A DNA stretch of 64,000 bases from Nocardiopsis sp. N85 (GCF_028882275.1 NZ_JARBUT010000022.1:46229-110228); one strand, 5' to 3'. Shown: positions 22,205-30,247, counted from the stretch's first letter. Numbers and translations: made by a program. The notes: generated by a model not told the origin, from the sequence alone.

Positions 22205-24229
22205 ATGGCTCGCACTGAGCTGGTCTACCGGGGTCGGGACGAGGACCCCGAGAAGAAGCGCCGCCCTCGCGCGACCTGGGGCGATTACGTTCGCCCCTGG
22301 TTGGCCGCCCCCGCTCTGATCCCGGGCGGGTACTTCACGCACTGGATGTGGGGCGACGCCGGCGTCTACACCGGCCTGGCCGCCGCCGCGATCGCCGCGG
22401 CCGGCGGGGTCGTCACCTACGCCGCCCACCGGCTCACTGGGGCGCGCACCTGGTACGCCCACCACATCGCCACCGCCATGACCGGCGGCGCCGGAGCCTG
22501 GCTCGCACTGGCCACCGTGTTCGGGCCGGAGCGTCCTCTCATGGACGCGCTGTTGATCGGCGGGGCGGCTGCGGCCGCGGTGTCCAACGTCCACCTGTGG
22601 GCGCGCGGGCAGGGCACCAACGAGGCAGCCCCGGCCAAGGGGCGGGTGCTGCCCTCCTTCGAGGAGATCGCTGCCAAGCTCCGGCTGCGCGACGTGCGCG
22701 CCCGCCTGGTCTCGGACACCGACATGCAGCAGCGCCACGAACTGACCTTGGAGAACGGGGAGACCGCCGAGTCGATCCAGGGCCGGGCGAAGGAGCTGGC
22801 GTCGGCCTACGGGGTGGCGCCGGGGGCAATCCGGGTGATCGAGGACCAGTCCCGCGCGGACCGGGCGGAGCTGGTCATCACCAAGAAGGACGTGATGGGC
22901 AAGCTCATCCCCTGGCAGGGGCTTCCCCCCGCGCACGTCGGGGCGGGCATCGCGGACCACCCCTTGCACCTGGGGACCTACGAGGACGGGGAGCCTTTCT
23001 TCAACCAGATCACCAACCGGCACAGCCTCACGGTCGGCATGGCGGGTGCTGGGAAGTCGGTGTACGGCAAGGTCAAGATGGTGCAGGTCGCCGCCCGAGC
23101 CGACACGTTCACTCTCGCGATCGACCTGGCGAAGGGTCGGCAGACCCTCGGGCCGATCGAGGGCGCGATCGGGTGGCCCGCCTACACCAAGGCCGCCGCG
23201 CGCGCCCAGCTCGCCGCCGTCAAGCGCGCGATCAAGGCCCGCGCCAACCACCTCGCGGACCAGGGCCACGCCCAGTGGGTGCCCGGGTGCGGGCTGACCT
23301 TCCTTCACCTGCTGGTGGAAGAGGCCGCCGAAGTCGTCGACTTCGAGGAGATCGTGGAGGTCGCCCGGGTGGCCCGGTCCACCGGCATCCACCTCGACCT
23401 GTCCTTGCAGCGGGCGACGTGGGGCAACCTCGACACTGACACCCGCGCCAACCTCGGTGACGGCATCTGCTTCGGCGTGCGCGACTTCGCCGACGCCTCC
23501 TTCGTCCTGCCCGACTACGTGACCGAAGCGGGCTGCGACCCGTCCCGGTGGCGCAAGTCCAAGCCGGGCGCCGCCTACGCCGCGATCGAGCACACCGACC
23601 CCGACCGGCACGTGGTCGCGGTCAAGATGTTCGGCCCGCCCACCACCGACCCCAAGGACGAGAACCGCGACCTGAAGGCCGCCGCAGACGCGCTCCCGAA
23701 CCAGGACGAGAAGCTCGACCCCGTCACCCGCGCCGCCTTCGGCAAGGAGTACGCCGACTTCTTGGAGAGCCGCGGCCGCACCGCCACCGCCGCTCCGGTT
23801 CTCTCGGTGCCCGTCGTGGAGACCGGCCCGGCCGACGACGTGGACGACGAGGAGCTGATCGTGGACGCCGACATGGAGCCCATCGTGTTGACAACCCCCG
23901 ACGACGACCCCGAGATCAGTGGCGACCTGGACACCTCGATACCCGACGACCTTGAGCAGGACTTCACGCTCCCGGTCCGCAAGAAGGGCACCAAGGCCAG
24001 TGCCGAAGAGGCTCGCGCCGCAGTCGACGCCCTCTTGGAGGACTGGGGCGCCGGCCACCAGTTCAAGGCCACCGACTTCAAGTCCGCTCTGGCGGACCTG
24101 GGAGTCGAGCGCGGCCGGAGCTGGTTCTACACCCAGCTCTCCGCTCTGGCCGACGACGGACGGGTCCGCTACGACGACGCCAGCGGCGTGTGGACCGTCC
24201 AGGAAGCACACGCGCTCGCTGCGGCCTGA
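22205..24229 (+). CDS. traB: FtsK/SpoIIIE-type DNA translocase, TraB/TraSA-like conjugation protein
   Basis: A 674-residue protein. N-terminal membrane segments (about 32-70 and 86-128) are followed by the motor domain with Walker A GMAGAGKS (278-285) and Walker B LHLLVEEA (367-374). After an acidic linker (about 540-600) comes a C-terminal winged helix (KATDFKSALADLGVERGRSW, then ALADDGRVRYDDASGVWTV). In streptomycete TraB this last domain binds 8-bp repeats in clt and the motor pumps double-stranded DNA between cells. ATG with GGAGGAG upstream. A repeat array begins 17 bp after its stop. Confidence 0.88.
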   Translation: MARTELVYRGRDEDPEKKRRPRATWGDYVRPWLAAPALIPGGYFTHWMWGDAGVYTGLAAAAIAAAGGVVTYAAHRLTGARTWYAHHIATAMTGGAGAWLALATVFGPERPLMDALLIGGAAAAAVSNVHLWARGQGTNEAAPAKGRVLPSFEEIAAKLRLRDVRARLVSDTDMQQRHELTLENGETAESIQGRAKELASAYGVAPGAIRVIEDQSRADRAELVITKKDVMGKLIPWQGLPPAHVGAGIADHPLHLGTYEDGEPFFNQITNRHSLTVGMAGAGKSVYGKVKMVQVAARADTFTLAIDLAKGRQTLGPIEGAIGWPAYTKAAARAQLAAVKRAIKARANHLADQGHAQWVPGCGLTFLHLLVEEAAEVVDFEEIVEVARVARSTGIHLDLSLQRATWGNLDTDTRANLGDGICFGVRDFADASFVLPDYVTEAGCDPSRWRKSKPGAAYAAIEHTDPDRHVVAVKMFGPPTTDPKDENRDLKAAADALPNQDEKLDPVTRAAFGKEYADFLESRGRTATAAPVLSVPVVETGPADDVDDEELIVDADMEPIVLTTPDDDPEISGDLDTSIPDDLEQDFTLPVRKKGTKASAEEARAAVDALLEDWGAGHQFKATDFKSALADLGVERGRSWFYTQLSALADDGRVRYDDASGVWTVQEAHALAAA

Positions 24230-24245
24230 CACCCCCGGAACGGTC

Positions 24246-24350
24246 GTCCAAACCCTGTCCAAACCGCCGTCCAAACCGGGTGTCCAGACCCCGTCCAAAC
24301 CCGGTTTGGACACCCGCTGACCTGTAACACCGCGCCGGGGCGTCCAACCC
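24246..24350. repeat. GTCCAAACC iteron array downstream of traB-like gene
   Basis: Direct copies start at 24246, 24257, 24269, 24282 (one mismatch) and 24293, spaced 11-13 bp, i.e. about one helical turn. An inverted copy GGTTTGGAC lies at 24303 and a weaker GTCCAACCC at 24342. Phased short repeats of this kind are typical of plasmid replication origins and of TraB-recognition (clt) loci. The array lies between the translocase and the replication module, so both readings are open. Confidence 0.65.
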
Positions 24351-24366
24351 GGCCCCACACACGAAA

Positions 24367-24407
24367 GCGGCTCCGGTGCATAGCCGCCAAGCAACCACCG
24401 GAGCCGC
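24367..24407 (+). promoter_or_regulatory. Leader hairpin, first copy of a repeated operon leader
   Basis: GCGGCTCCGGTG (24367-24378) and CACCGGAGCCGC (24396-24407) form a 12-bp stem. The block 24378-24406 recurs with one mismatch at 27976-28004 before xis, and part of it (CATAGCCGCCA) at 19336 before the Wbl gene. The copies at 24.4 and 28.0 kb are also followed by a similar TCCCA...GAAGCAC stretch. It is probably a regulatory leader. Confidence 0.5.
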
Positions 24408-24483
24408 GCTCCCAAAGAAGCACTCCTGACATCACTGCGAGGAGCACTCCCATGATGCAGCACCCCGGGGCGGGGGTCACGCC

Positions 24484-24897
24484 GTGACCGCCAACACCCG
24501 CTTCCTTGACACGACCGGCGGCCGGTACGGGATGCCGACCTACTCATGGGGCTACGCCTGGGTCTCCGCCCCGGGACTGGCCACCCGCAAACAGTTGGAC
24601 GCCATGGGCCTGCGACCCGCCACCTCCCACGCCGACGCACAGCTCATGTGGCGCTCCCGCCGCGCCAAGAAGGGCCGGGTGCGCACCGCCGCCCTGTACC
24701 GGATCGACCAGGCCCGCCCCAAGCAGGAGTTCACCCCGGCCCGCCGCAAGGCGCTCGAAGCCGCGATGCGCGCCCGCCGCACCTGCCCGACCTGCCGTCA
24801 GGTGTTCGTCTACGTCATCCCCACCTCCCTCGGGCAGTGCCCTGCCTGCCACGAAGGCGGCACCCCGCAGGCGTGGGAACTGGAGGCCGCGGCATGA
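24484..24897 (+). CDS. RRQRL-type zinc-binding AICE protein
   Basis: A 137-residue protein with a zinc ribbon formed by C101-x2-C104 and C119-x2-C122 (CPTCRQVF, CPACHEGG) and an upstream basic segment (WRSRRAKKGRVRTAALYRID). Proteins of this type are conserved in AICE replication and modification modules of Streptomyces and Nocardiopsis; their function is unknown. It shares ATGA with the following methylase gene. GTG start; the duplicated leader hairpin lies about 80 bp upstream. Confidence 0.7.
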   Translation: MTANTRFLDTTGGRYGMPTYSWGYAWVSAPGLATRKQLDAMGLRPATSHADAQLMWRSRRAKKGRVRTAALYRIDQARPKQEFTPARRKALEAAMRARRTCPTCRQVFVYVIPTSLGQCPACHEGGTPQAWELEAAA

Positions 24898-25571
24898 AGC
24901 GACAACTGCGCATCCTGGACCTGTTCTCCTGCGCCGGCGGGGCCGCGATGGGCTACCACCAGGCCGGGTTTGAGGTCGTCGGGGTCGACATCAACCCTCA
25001 GCCCCGATACCCGTTCGAGCACCACGTGGGCGACGCGATCGCCTTCGCTCTCGCGCACGGCAGCGAGTTCGACGCCATCCACGCCTCCCCGCCCTGCCAG
25101 GGAGAGGGCGCACCGGCCAAGGGCACCAACCCCGCCCGCGGACACGTCCACCCGCGGCTGATCACCCCGACCCGCACCGCCCTGGACAGCCTCGGTGTGC
25201 CGTACGTGATCGAGAACGTCGCCGGGTCCACGGTCCGCAAGGACCTGATGCTGTGCGGCGAAATGTTCGGCCTCGGAGTCCTCCAACACCGCTACTTCGA
25301 ACTCTCCGGCACCCACATCCCCCAGCCCGTCCACCCGCGCCACCGGGGGCGGGTCCGCGGCTGGCGACACGGGGTGTTCTACGACGGCCCCTATGTGGCC
25401 GCCTACGGCAACGGCGGTGGCAAGGCCACCATCGCTGAGATGCAGCAGGCCAAGGGCATCACGTGGACCGACGACCACCGGGAACTTCGTGAAGCGATCC
25501 CGCCGGCCTGCACCGAGTGGATCGGAACCCACCTGGTGGCCGCCCTGACCGGACGGGAGGCCGCAGCATGA
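24894..25571 (+). CDS. Small DNA cytosine methyltransferase of the AICE backbone
   Basis: A 225-residue methylase with motif I (DLFSCAGGAAMG), motif IV (SPPCQG, Cys68), motif VI (ENV, 107-109) and a shortened motif VIII (QHRYF, 131-135). It is much shorter than restriction-type C5 methylases and has almost no target-recognition domain, like the solitary methylases of actinophages and AICEs. It probably modifies element DNA against host restriction. The start overlaps the zinc-protein stop and the stop overlaps the Prim-Pol start, both as ATGA. Confidence 0.85.
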   Translation: MKRQLRILDLFSCAGGAAMGYHQAGFEVVGVDINPQPRYPFEHHVGDAIAFALAHGSEFDAIHASPPCQGEGAPAKGTNPARGHVHPRLITPTRTALDSLGVPYVIENVAGSTVRKDLMLCGEMFGLGVLQHRYFELSGTHIPQPVHPRHRGRVRGWRHGVFYDGPYVAAYGNGGGKATIAEMQQAKGITWTDDHRELREAIPPACTEWIGTHLVAALTGREAAA

Positions 25572-26479
25572 GTGCCCCGACCAGTGTCCTGCCCTACGCG
25601 ATCGCCGCCGTCCGTCGCGGCTGGTACGTGTTCCCGCTGCGCACCCGCTCCAAGAAGCCCATCCGCGGGTTCACCGACTGGGAGCGGTACGCCACCCGCG
25701 AGGAGTCCGCCGTGGCCACCCACTGGGGAGCCCACCCCACCCACAACGTGGCCGTCGCGTGCGGCCCCTCCGGCCTGGTCGTGATCGACCTGGACACCCC
25801 CAAGGACGGCGAGACCCCGCCGCCGGAATGGGCGCGCCCCCGGATCACCAACGGCGCCGATGTGCTGGCCGCCCTCGCAGAGGAGCACGCCGACGGCGAC
25901 ACCCGTTGGATGGAGACGTTCACCGTGACCACGCGCCGGGGCGGCACCCACCTCTACTACGCCGCCCCCGCCAACGCCGCCTACCGCAACACCGCCGGGC
26001 GGCTCGGATGGCTCATCGACACCCGCGCGACCGGTGGATACGTCGTCGGCCCCGGCTCGTTCGTGGCCGACCCGGACGGTCGCGGACCCTACACCGTGGC
26101 CGACCCCTCTCCCGTGGCGCCGCTCCCCGGATGGTTGGCCACCCTGCTGGAGCCCGCCCGCCGGCGGCCGGTCACCGGAGGGCAGGTCTACCAGGCGCTC
26201 GCGAACAGCCCCGGCCTGGCCACCTACGTGACCCGCGCCCTGCGCGGGGAGGTCGACCGGGTGCTGGCCGCCAAGGAGGGCCGCCGCAACCACACCCTGA
26301 ACACAGCCGCGTTCGCCGTGGGCACCCTCGTGGGCGCCGGGATGCTCCCCAAGCACTTGGCCGAAGACCAGCTCACCGAAGCCGCCCTTCGCATCGGGCT
26401 GGGAGACGACGAAGCCGAGGCCACCGTGCGCAGCGGCATGCAGGCCGGAATCCGCCGCCCCCGAGGAGCCGCCGCGTGA
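25568..26479 (+). CDS. Bifunctional primase/polymerase (Prim-Pol), AICE replication protein
   Basis: A 303-residue archaeo-eukaryotic primase domain protein. The metal-binding D74-L-D76 (VVIDLDTPKDGE), the nucleotide-binding region RRGGTHLYYA (His128) and TRATGGYVVGPGS follow in the expected order. In one class of AICEs this protein replaces RepSA/RepAM as the initiator. It overlaps its neighbours on both sides (ATGA, then GTGA) and should act together with the DUF3987 protein at an origin near the GTCCAAACC array or the 17.8-kb repeats. Confidence 0.88.
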   Translation: MSAPTSVLPYAIAAVRRGWYVFPLRTRSKKPIRGFTDWERYATREESAVATHWGAHPTHNVAVACGPSGLVVIDLDTPKDGETPPPEWARPRITNGADVLAALAEEHADGDTRWMETFTVTTRRGGTHLYYAAPANAAYRNTAGRLGWLIDTRATGGYVVGPGSFVADPDGRGPYTVADPSPVAPLPGWLATLLEPARRRPVTGGQVYQALANSPGLATYVTRALRGEVDRVLAAKEGRRNHTLNTAAFAVGTLVGAGMLPKHLAEDQLTEAALRIGLGDDEAEATVRSGMQAGIRRPRGAAA

Positions 26480-27981
26480 ACCCCGAAACTGGGGCACCGG
26501 AAGCCGGGCAGGGGTGGGAGCACCCCACCCCGCTCGGTTCCCGCGGCGCGCTCCCCGCCTTCCCGGCCGACCGCCTGCCCGACTGGGTAGGAGCCTTCGT
26601 CACCGCCGTGGCGGAGGAGACACAGACGCCGGTGGACGCCGCCGGGTGCATCGCTCTGGCCGCCCTGTCCACCGCCGCCGGGGGCCGCGCCATCGTGCGG
26701 GTGCGCGGCACCTACACCGAGCCCGTGAACCTGTTCACCGTCGTAGCCCTGCCCCCGGGCTCGCGCAAGTCCGCGGTGTTCCGCGCTCTCACCTCGCCGA
26801 TCCTCAAAGTCGAGAAGGAGCTTGCCGACCGCATCCGACCGCAGATCGTGGAAGCCGAACTCGCCCGGGAGATCGCCTCCGGGGTGGCGGAGAAGGCCAA
26901 GTCCAAGGCCGTCACCTCCAAGGGCGCACCCGACGCGCTCGCGGACGCCTCGGATGCCGCCGCCGCGATCGAAGAGATCAAGGTCCCGGTGCTGCCCCAA
27001 CTGGTCGCCGACGACGTCACCCCGGAAGAAGCCGCCTCGATCCTGTCCGACCAGGGAGGACGCCTGTCCGTGCTGTCGGCCGAAGGCGGCATCTTCCAGA
27101 TTCTCGCGGGCCGCTACTCCGGCGCGCCCAACTTCGACCTGTTCCTGAAAGGGCATGCGGGGGACATGCTCCGAGTCAACCGGCGCGGCCGTTACGAACA
27201 CGTCGACTCCGCAGTCCTCACCCTGGGTCTGTCCGTACAGCCCGAGGTCATCCGAGAGATCGCCACCGGCCCCGGGTTCCGCGGCAAGGGCCTGCTCGGG
27301 CGGTTCCTGTACGCCCTGCCGGAGTCCAACATCGGCACCCGCGACGTCGACCCCGACACGGTCCCGCCCGAGGTGGCCGCCACCTATGAGGAGCGGCTGA
27401 TGCGGATGGTGACGCACCTGTTCGACTGGACCGATCCGCAGGTGCTCCAGCTCTCCCCAGAGGCCGACGTCCTCCGGCTCGACTACGCGCGCGCCTTGGA
27501 GCCGCGGTTGCACCCCAAGCTCGGAGACCTCGGGCACATGTCCGATTGGGCGGGCAAGTCCGTGGGCGCGATCATCCGTATCGCCGCCCTGCTGCACCTG
27601 GCTGCGAACCCCGTCGACGGCTACCGGACGCCGATCGGTGCCGACACCATGGCCGACGCGATCGAGATCGGCCGGTACTTCACCCGCCACGCCGAAGCCG
27701 CCTTCGACCACATGGGCGCCGATCCCGAGACCGAGCGCGCCCGCCTGGTCCTGGAATGGATCGAGCGCAAGAAGCCCGCCCGGTTCACCGTCCGGGAGGC
27801 GTTCTCCGGCCTGCCGCGCGGCACCTTCCCCAAGGTCGCCGACGTCCTCCCCGCCTTGGAACTGCTGGAGGGTTACGGCTGGATCGCCGCAGAGCCCCCA
27901 CCCCCGCGCAACCCGAAGGGAGGACGATCGCCCTCACCCGCCTACCAGGTTCACCCGCAGATCAGCGGCCCCGGCGCATAG
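26476..27981 (+). CDS. DUF3987 (YfjI-like) replication protein, probable helicase partner of Prim-Pol
   Basis: A 501-residue protein of the DUF3987 family. The degenerate P-loop is ALPPGSRKSAVFRAL (91-105), and the acidic Walker-B-like segment lies in the region ending ILSDQGGRLSVLSAEGGIF. The C-terminus holds a winged-helix-like segment (ARFTVREAFSGLPRGTFPKV). DUF3987 proteins accompany Prim-Pol in mobile elements and are thought to be replicative helicases or primase subunits. The GTG start overlaps the Prim-Pol stop as GTGA. It ends 47 bp before the xis gene. Confidence 0.8.
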   Translation: MNPETGAPEAGQGWEHPTPLGSRGALPAFPADRLPDWVGAFVTAVAEETQTPVDAAGCIALAALSTAAGGRAIVRVRGTYTEPVNLFTVVALPPGSRKSAVFRALTSPILKVEKELADRIRPQIVEAELAREIASGVAEKAKSKAVTSKGAPDALADASDAAAAIEEIKVPVLPQLVADDVTPEEAASILSDQGGRLSVLSAEGGIFQILAGRYSGAPNFDLFLKGHAGDMLRVNRRGRYEHVDSAVLTLGLSVQPEVIREIATGPGFRGKGLLGRFLYALPESNIGTRDVDPDTVPPEVAATYEERLMRMVTHLFDWTDPQVLQLSPEADVLRLDYARALEPRLHPKLGDLGHMSDWAGKSVGAIIRIAALLHLAANPVDGYRTPIGADTMADAIEIGRYFTRHAEAAFDHMGADPETERARLVLEWIERKKPARFTVREAFSGLPRGTFPKVADVLPALELLEGYGWIAAEPPPPRNPKGGRSPSPAYQVHPQISGPGA

Positions 27982-28004
27982 CCGCCAAGCAACCGCCGGA
28001 GCCG
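27976..28004 (+). promoter_or_regulatory. Second copy of the repeated operon leader, before xis
   Basis: 29 bp with one mismatch to 24378-24406, overlapping the last codons of the DUF3987 gene and ending 25 bp before the xis start. TCCCAGGAAGGAAGCAC follows and includes the ribosome site. Confidence 0.5.
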
Positions 28005-28028
28005 TTCTCCCAGGAAGGAAGCACGATT

Positions 28029-28229
28029 ATGACCGTTCACGAACTGCCCAAGCGGCTGTTCACCCTCACCGAGGCCGCGCACGTCCTGTCGATGGGACGC
28101 ACCCGCCTGTTCGCCGAGATCCGCGCCGGCCGACTCGCCACCGTCGGCACCGGCAAGAACCGGCGCGTGACCGCCGACGCCATCGACGCCTATGTCGACC
28201 TGCTCAAGTCCGAGGCCACCGCCGCCTGA
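28029..28229 (+). CDS. xis: Excisionase-type helix-turn-helix protein (Xis)
   Basis: A 66-residue MerR/excisionase-fold protein (LFTLTEAAHVLSMGRTRLFA, then GTGKNRRVTADAIDAYVDLL). In AICEs xis precedes int and directs excision; here int starts 71 bp downstream. ATG follows AGGAAGGA. A 24-bp perfect palindrome lies between xis and int. Confidence 0.85.
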   Translation: MTVHELPKRLFTLTEAAHVLSMGRTRLFAEIRAGRLATVGTGKNRRVTADAIDAYVDLLKSEATAA

Positions 28230-28238
28230 CGACTCCCC

Positions 28239-28262
28239 GGCCGCTCCCCGCGGGGAGCGGCC
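28239..28262. terminator. Palindromic hairpin between xis and int
   Basis: The 24 bases form a perfect GC palindrome (GGCCGCTCCCCG and its complement) ten bases after the xis stop. It is either a partial terminator lowering int expression or a protein-binding site. Confidence 0.5.
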
Positions 28263-28300
28263 GCCCCACCCTCTGACACAGAACAGGAGCGCTACAGCAC

Positions 28301-29455
28301 ATGGGGAGCAAGGAACCCGCGCCGAAGAAGCCTCGGGCGCACGCCGGGCAGGGCACGGTCTACTGGGACGAACAGAAGGGCTGCTACCGGGGAGAGATCT
28401 CGCTCGGCTTCACCCCGGCGGGCAAGCGCCGCCGCCCCAAGGTCTACGGCCGCACCAAGACCGAGGTCCGGGAAAAGCTCAAGGCGCTGGCGCAGGAAGC
28501 CAAGACCGGTGTGAAGTCTTCGGCGTCCTACACGGTCGCCGACTGCGTGGACGACTTCCTCAAGCGCGGGCTCAAGGGCCGCGCCCAAGGGACTGTCGAC
28601 AAGTGCCGCATCCTGGCGAACAAGCACATCGTTCCGGAGCTGGGCAAGGCCAAGCTCAAGGACTTGACCGCCGACGACGTTGACGACTGGCTCGATTCCA
28701 AGGCGGGCGAACTCGCTACGCGAACGCTTCGTGAACTTCACGCTGTGCTGCGCAGGGCTATCCAGTTCGCCCAACGCCGGGACAAGGTGCTCCGCAACGT
28801 CGCCGAACTGGTCACCACTCCGGAAGGGAAAGAAGGGCGTCCGAGCAAGGCCCTCACGCTCTCTCAAGCCCGGGACGTACTCGCCGCGGCCAAGGGAACC
28901 CGGCTGTTCGCCTACGTGGTGCTGTCACTGATGATCGGAGTCCGGACCGAGGAAGCCCGCGCGCTCCGCTGGGAGCACGTCCACCTCGCCCCGCCCGGTG
29001 ACATCCCTCCCCATGTGGAGGTCTGGCGTTCGGTGCGCGAGGACGGCGACACCAAGACGAAGAAGAGCCGTCGTACTCTGGCCCTGCCCGTCCCGGTAGT
29101 CGATGCTCTGAGGGCGCACCAGGCCGCACAGGAGGACGACCGGAAGGTCGCGGGCAAGGCATGGCAGGACAACCGCCTCGTGTTCGCCACGACGGTCGGG
29201 ACCGAGTTGGACGCGGCCAACGTCCGGCGTGCCTTCCGAGCGATCGTGAAGGAGTCCGGGATCGGTGGGAGCTGGACACCGCGCGAGCTGCGGCACAGCT
29301 TCGTCTCCCTGATGTCGGAGAAGGGCGTGCCCCTCGAAGCCATCGCGCGCCTGGTGGGCCACAGCAGCACCGCCACGACGGAGACGGTCTACCGGAAGGA
29401 GCTCCGGCCGGTCATCACCGAGGGGGCCGAAGTGATGGAAGATCTCTTCCGCTGA
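28301..29455 (+). CDS. int: Site-specific tyrosine recombinase (integrase) of element B
   Basis: A 384-residue phage-type integrase. The N-terminal arm-binding domain (GQGTVYWDEQKGCYRGEISL) and SAM-like core-binding domain (about 77-165) precede the catalytic domain with R215 (MIGVRTEEARALRW), a basic beta-hairpin (TKTKKSRRTLALP), the box R328-E-L-R331-H (WTPRELRHSF, with Arg where His is commoner), H354 (LVGHSS) and Tyr364 (ETVYRKEL). All catalytic residues are present. It integrates the element at tRNA-Pro; the core att lies about 830 bp downstream. ATG with ACAGGAG upstream. Confidence 0.93.
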   Translation: MGSKEPAPKKPRAHAGQGTVYWDEQKGCYRGEISLGFTPAGKRRRPKVYGRTKTEVREKLKALAQEAKTGVKSSASYTVADCVDDFLKRGLKGRAQGTVDKCRILANKHIVPELGKAKLKDLTADDVDDWLDSKAGELATRTLRELHAVLRRAIQFAQRRDKVLRNVAELVTTPEGKEGRPSKALTLSQARDVLAAAKGTRLFAYVVLSLMIGVRTEEARALRWEHVHLAPPGDIPPHVEVWRSVREDGDTKTKKSRRTLALPVPVVDALRAHQAAQEDDRKVAGKAWQDNRLVFATTVGTELDAANVRRAFRAIVKESGIGGSWTPRELRHSFVSLMSEKGVPLEAIARLVGHSSTATTETVYRKELRPVITEGAEVMEDLFR

Positions 29456-29715
29456 GAGTCACTAGCCGAAAGCTGGCAAAGAAACGGTCTTTTAGGAACA
29501 TAATGGTCTTGCCTTAGTGTGACCTGCATCACTTCTGATCTCCAGGTCCGTGGCTCCATGTAAGCGCAGTGGAAAATAACCGCAGGTCATGGGTATGTCG
29601 AAATTCTACATAGGGGGTGTTGCGATCCTTTGACCTGCGAGTTTCTGTTTCAGAAATTCCAAGCTGCCGCTGGAGGCGATAAGTTTGGGTGTGCAGACGC
29701 TCTGGGTCTCTCCTT

Positions 29716-29752
29716 GCTGTGACCGGCGGGGGCTAGCGCCGACGGTCACAGC
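29716..29752 (+). promoter_or_regulatory. Inverted repeat upstream of the 33-codon ORF
   Basis: GCTGTGACCG and CGGTCACAGC are exact complements separated by 17 bases, 40 bp before the small ORF. It could be an operator or a leader stem-loop. Confidence 0.45.
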
Positions 29753-29791
29753 AGATCGCTGCAAGTCACAGTAGGCGTGCTAGGAGGAACT

Positions 29792-29893
29792 GTGGAGCCG
29801 ATGCGCAGGTACCGCAACTGGGAGAGTCCGAACTTCTGGCGCTTCCTTGAGGTCCTGTTCCGTCTTTTGGTGGAGATCACCAAGGGCAGCTAG
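29792..29893 (+). CDS. 33-residue small protein between int and attR
   Basis: The ORF encodes a basic head (MRRYRNWESPNFW) and a hydrophobic or amphipathic helix (RFLEVLFRLLVEITKGS). AGGAGG at 29782-29787 stands four bases before GTG 29792; an internal ATG is at 29801. A hairpin terminator begins at the stop codon. The combination of ideal ribosome site, compact ORF and terminator makes it a likely gene, possibly a membrane-active or toxin-like peptide. No family is recognised. Confidence 0.55.
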   Translation: MEPMRRYRNWESPNFWRFLEVLFRLLVEITKGS

Positions 29894-29918
29894 GCTAGCC
29901 CCCTTTTGGGGGCCAGCC
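29893..29918 (+). terminator. Terminator of the 33-codon gene
   Basis: GGCTAGCCCCC, TTTT loop and GGGGGCCAGCC form an 11-bp stem with one mismatch, followed by TTTGGTT. Confidence 0.6.
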
Positions 29919-30014
29919 TTTGGTTGGGTGGGGCCCTGGCGTTGCTTTGCGGGCGGTGTCGGGGCTCCCACTCATCTCTTACTGCGTGATTCTGTATATA
30001 CACTTTACCCCATG

Positions 30015-30144
30015 TTCCGCATGTGCGGAATCAGGCGCGCGATGTGGGATGGCGAGTCTTGCCTGCTGGTCAAGTAGCGGATCTCAGTAGAAGATCGGGA
30101 TAATTCGCATGTGCGGAAACCTGAGTGTTTCGTATATACGAAAC
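30015..30144. repeat. Three palindromic sites beside attR of element B
   Basis: TTCCGCATGTGCGGAA (30015-30030, perfect 7-bp arms), TTCGCATGTGCGGAA (30105-30119, a near copy) and GTTTCGTATATACGAAAC (30127-30144, a perfect 18-bp palindrome). A further GTATATAC lies at 29994-30001. Their place between int and the core suggests Xis, integrase-arm or host-factor binding. Confidence 0.5.
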
Positions 30145-30221
30145 CGGGTCCAGAGGCAGGCCAGGTGATCCTGGAGCGGGGCTTAGAAGCTCTCTGCGGG
30201 GAGGCTGCAGGCGATGCCGCT

Positions 30222-30240
30222 GGCCCCCTATTTGGCCCCC
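30222..30240 (+). repeat. Right end repeat of element B
   Basis: GGCCCCC-TATTT-GGCCCCC, partner of 13449-13467, ending 43 bp before the attachment core. Confidence 0.5.
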
Positions 30241-30247
30241 AGCACGA

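Noticed and set aside
24246..24350. CRISPR array
   Set aside because: Repeats are only nine bases with 2-4-base gaps, without spacers of protospacer length, and no cas genes are present. The same holds for the 17.7-kb cluster.
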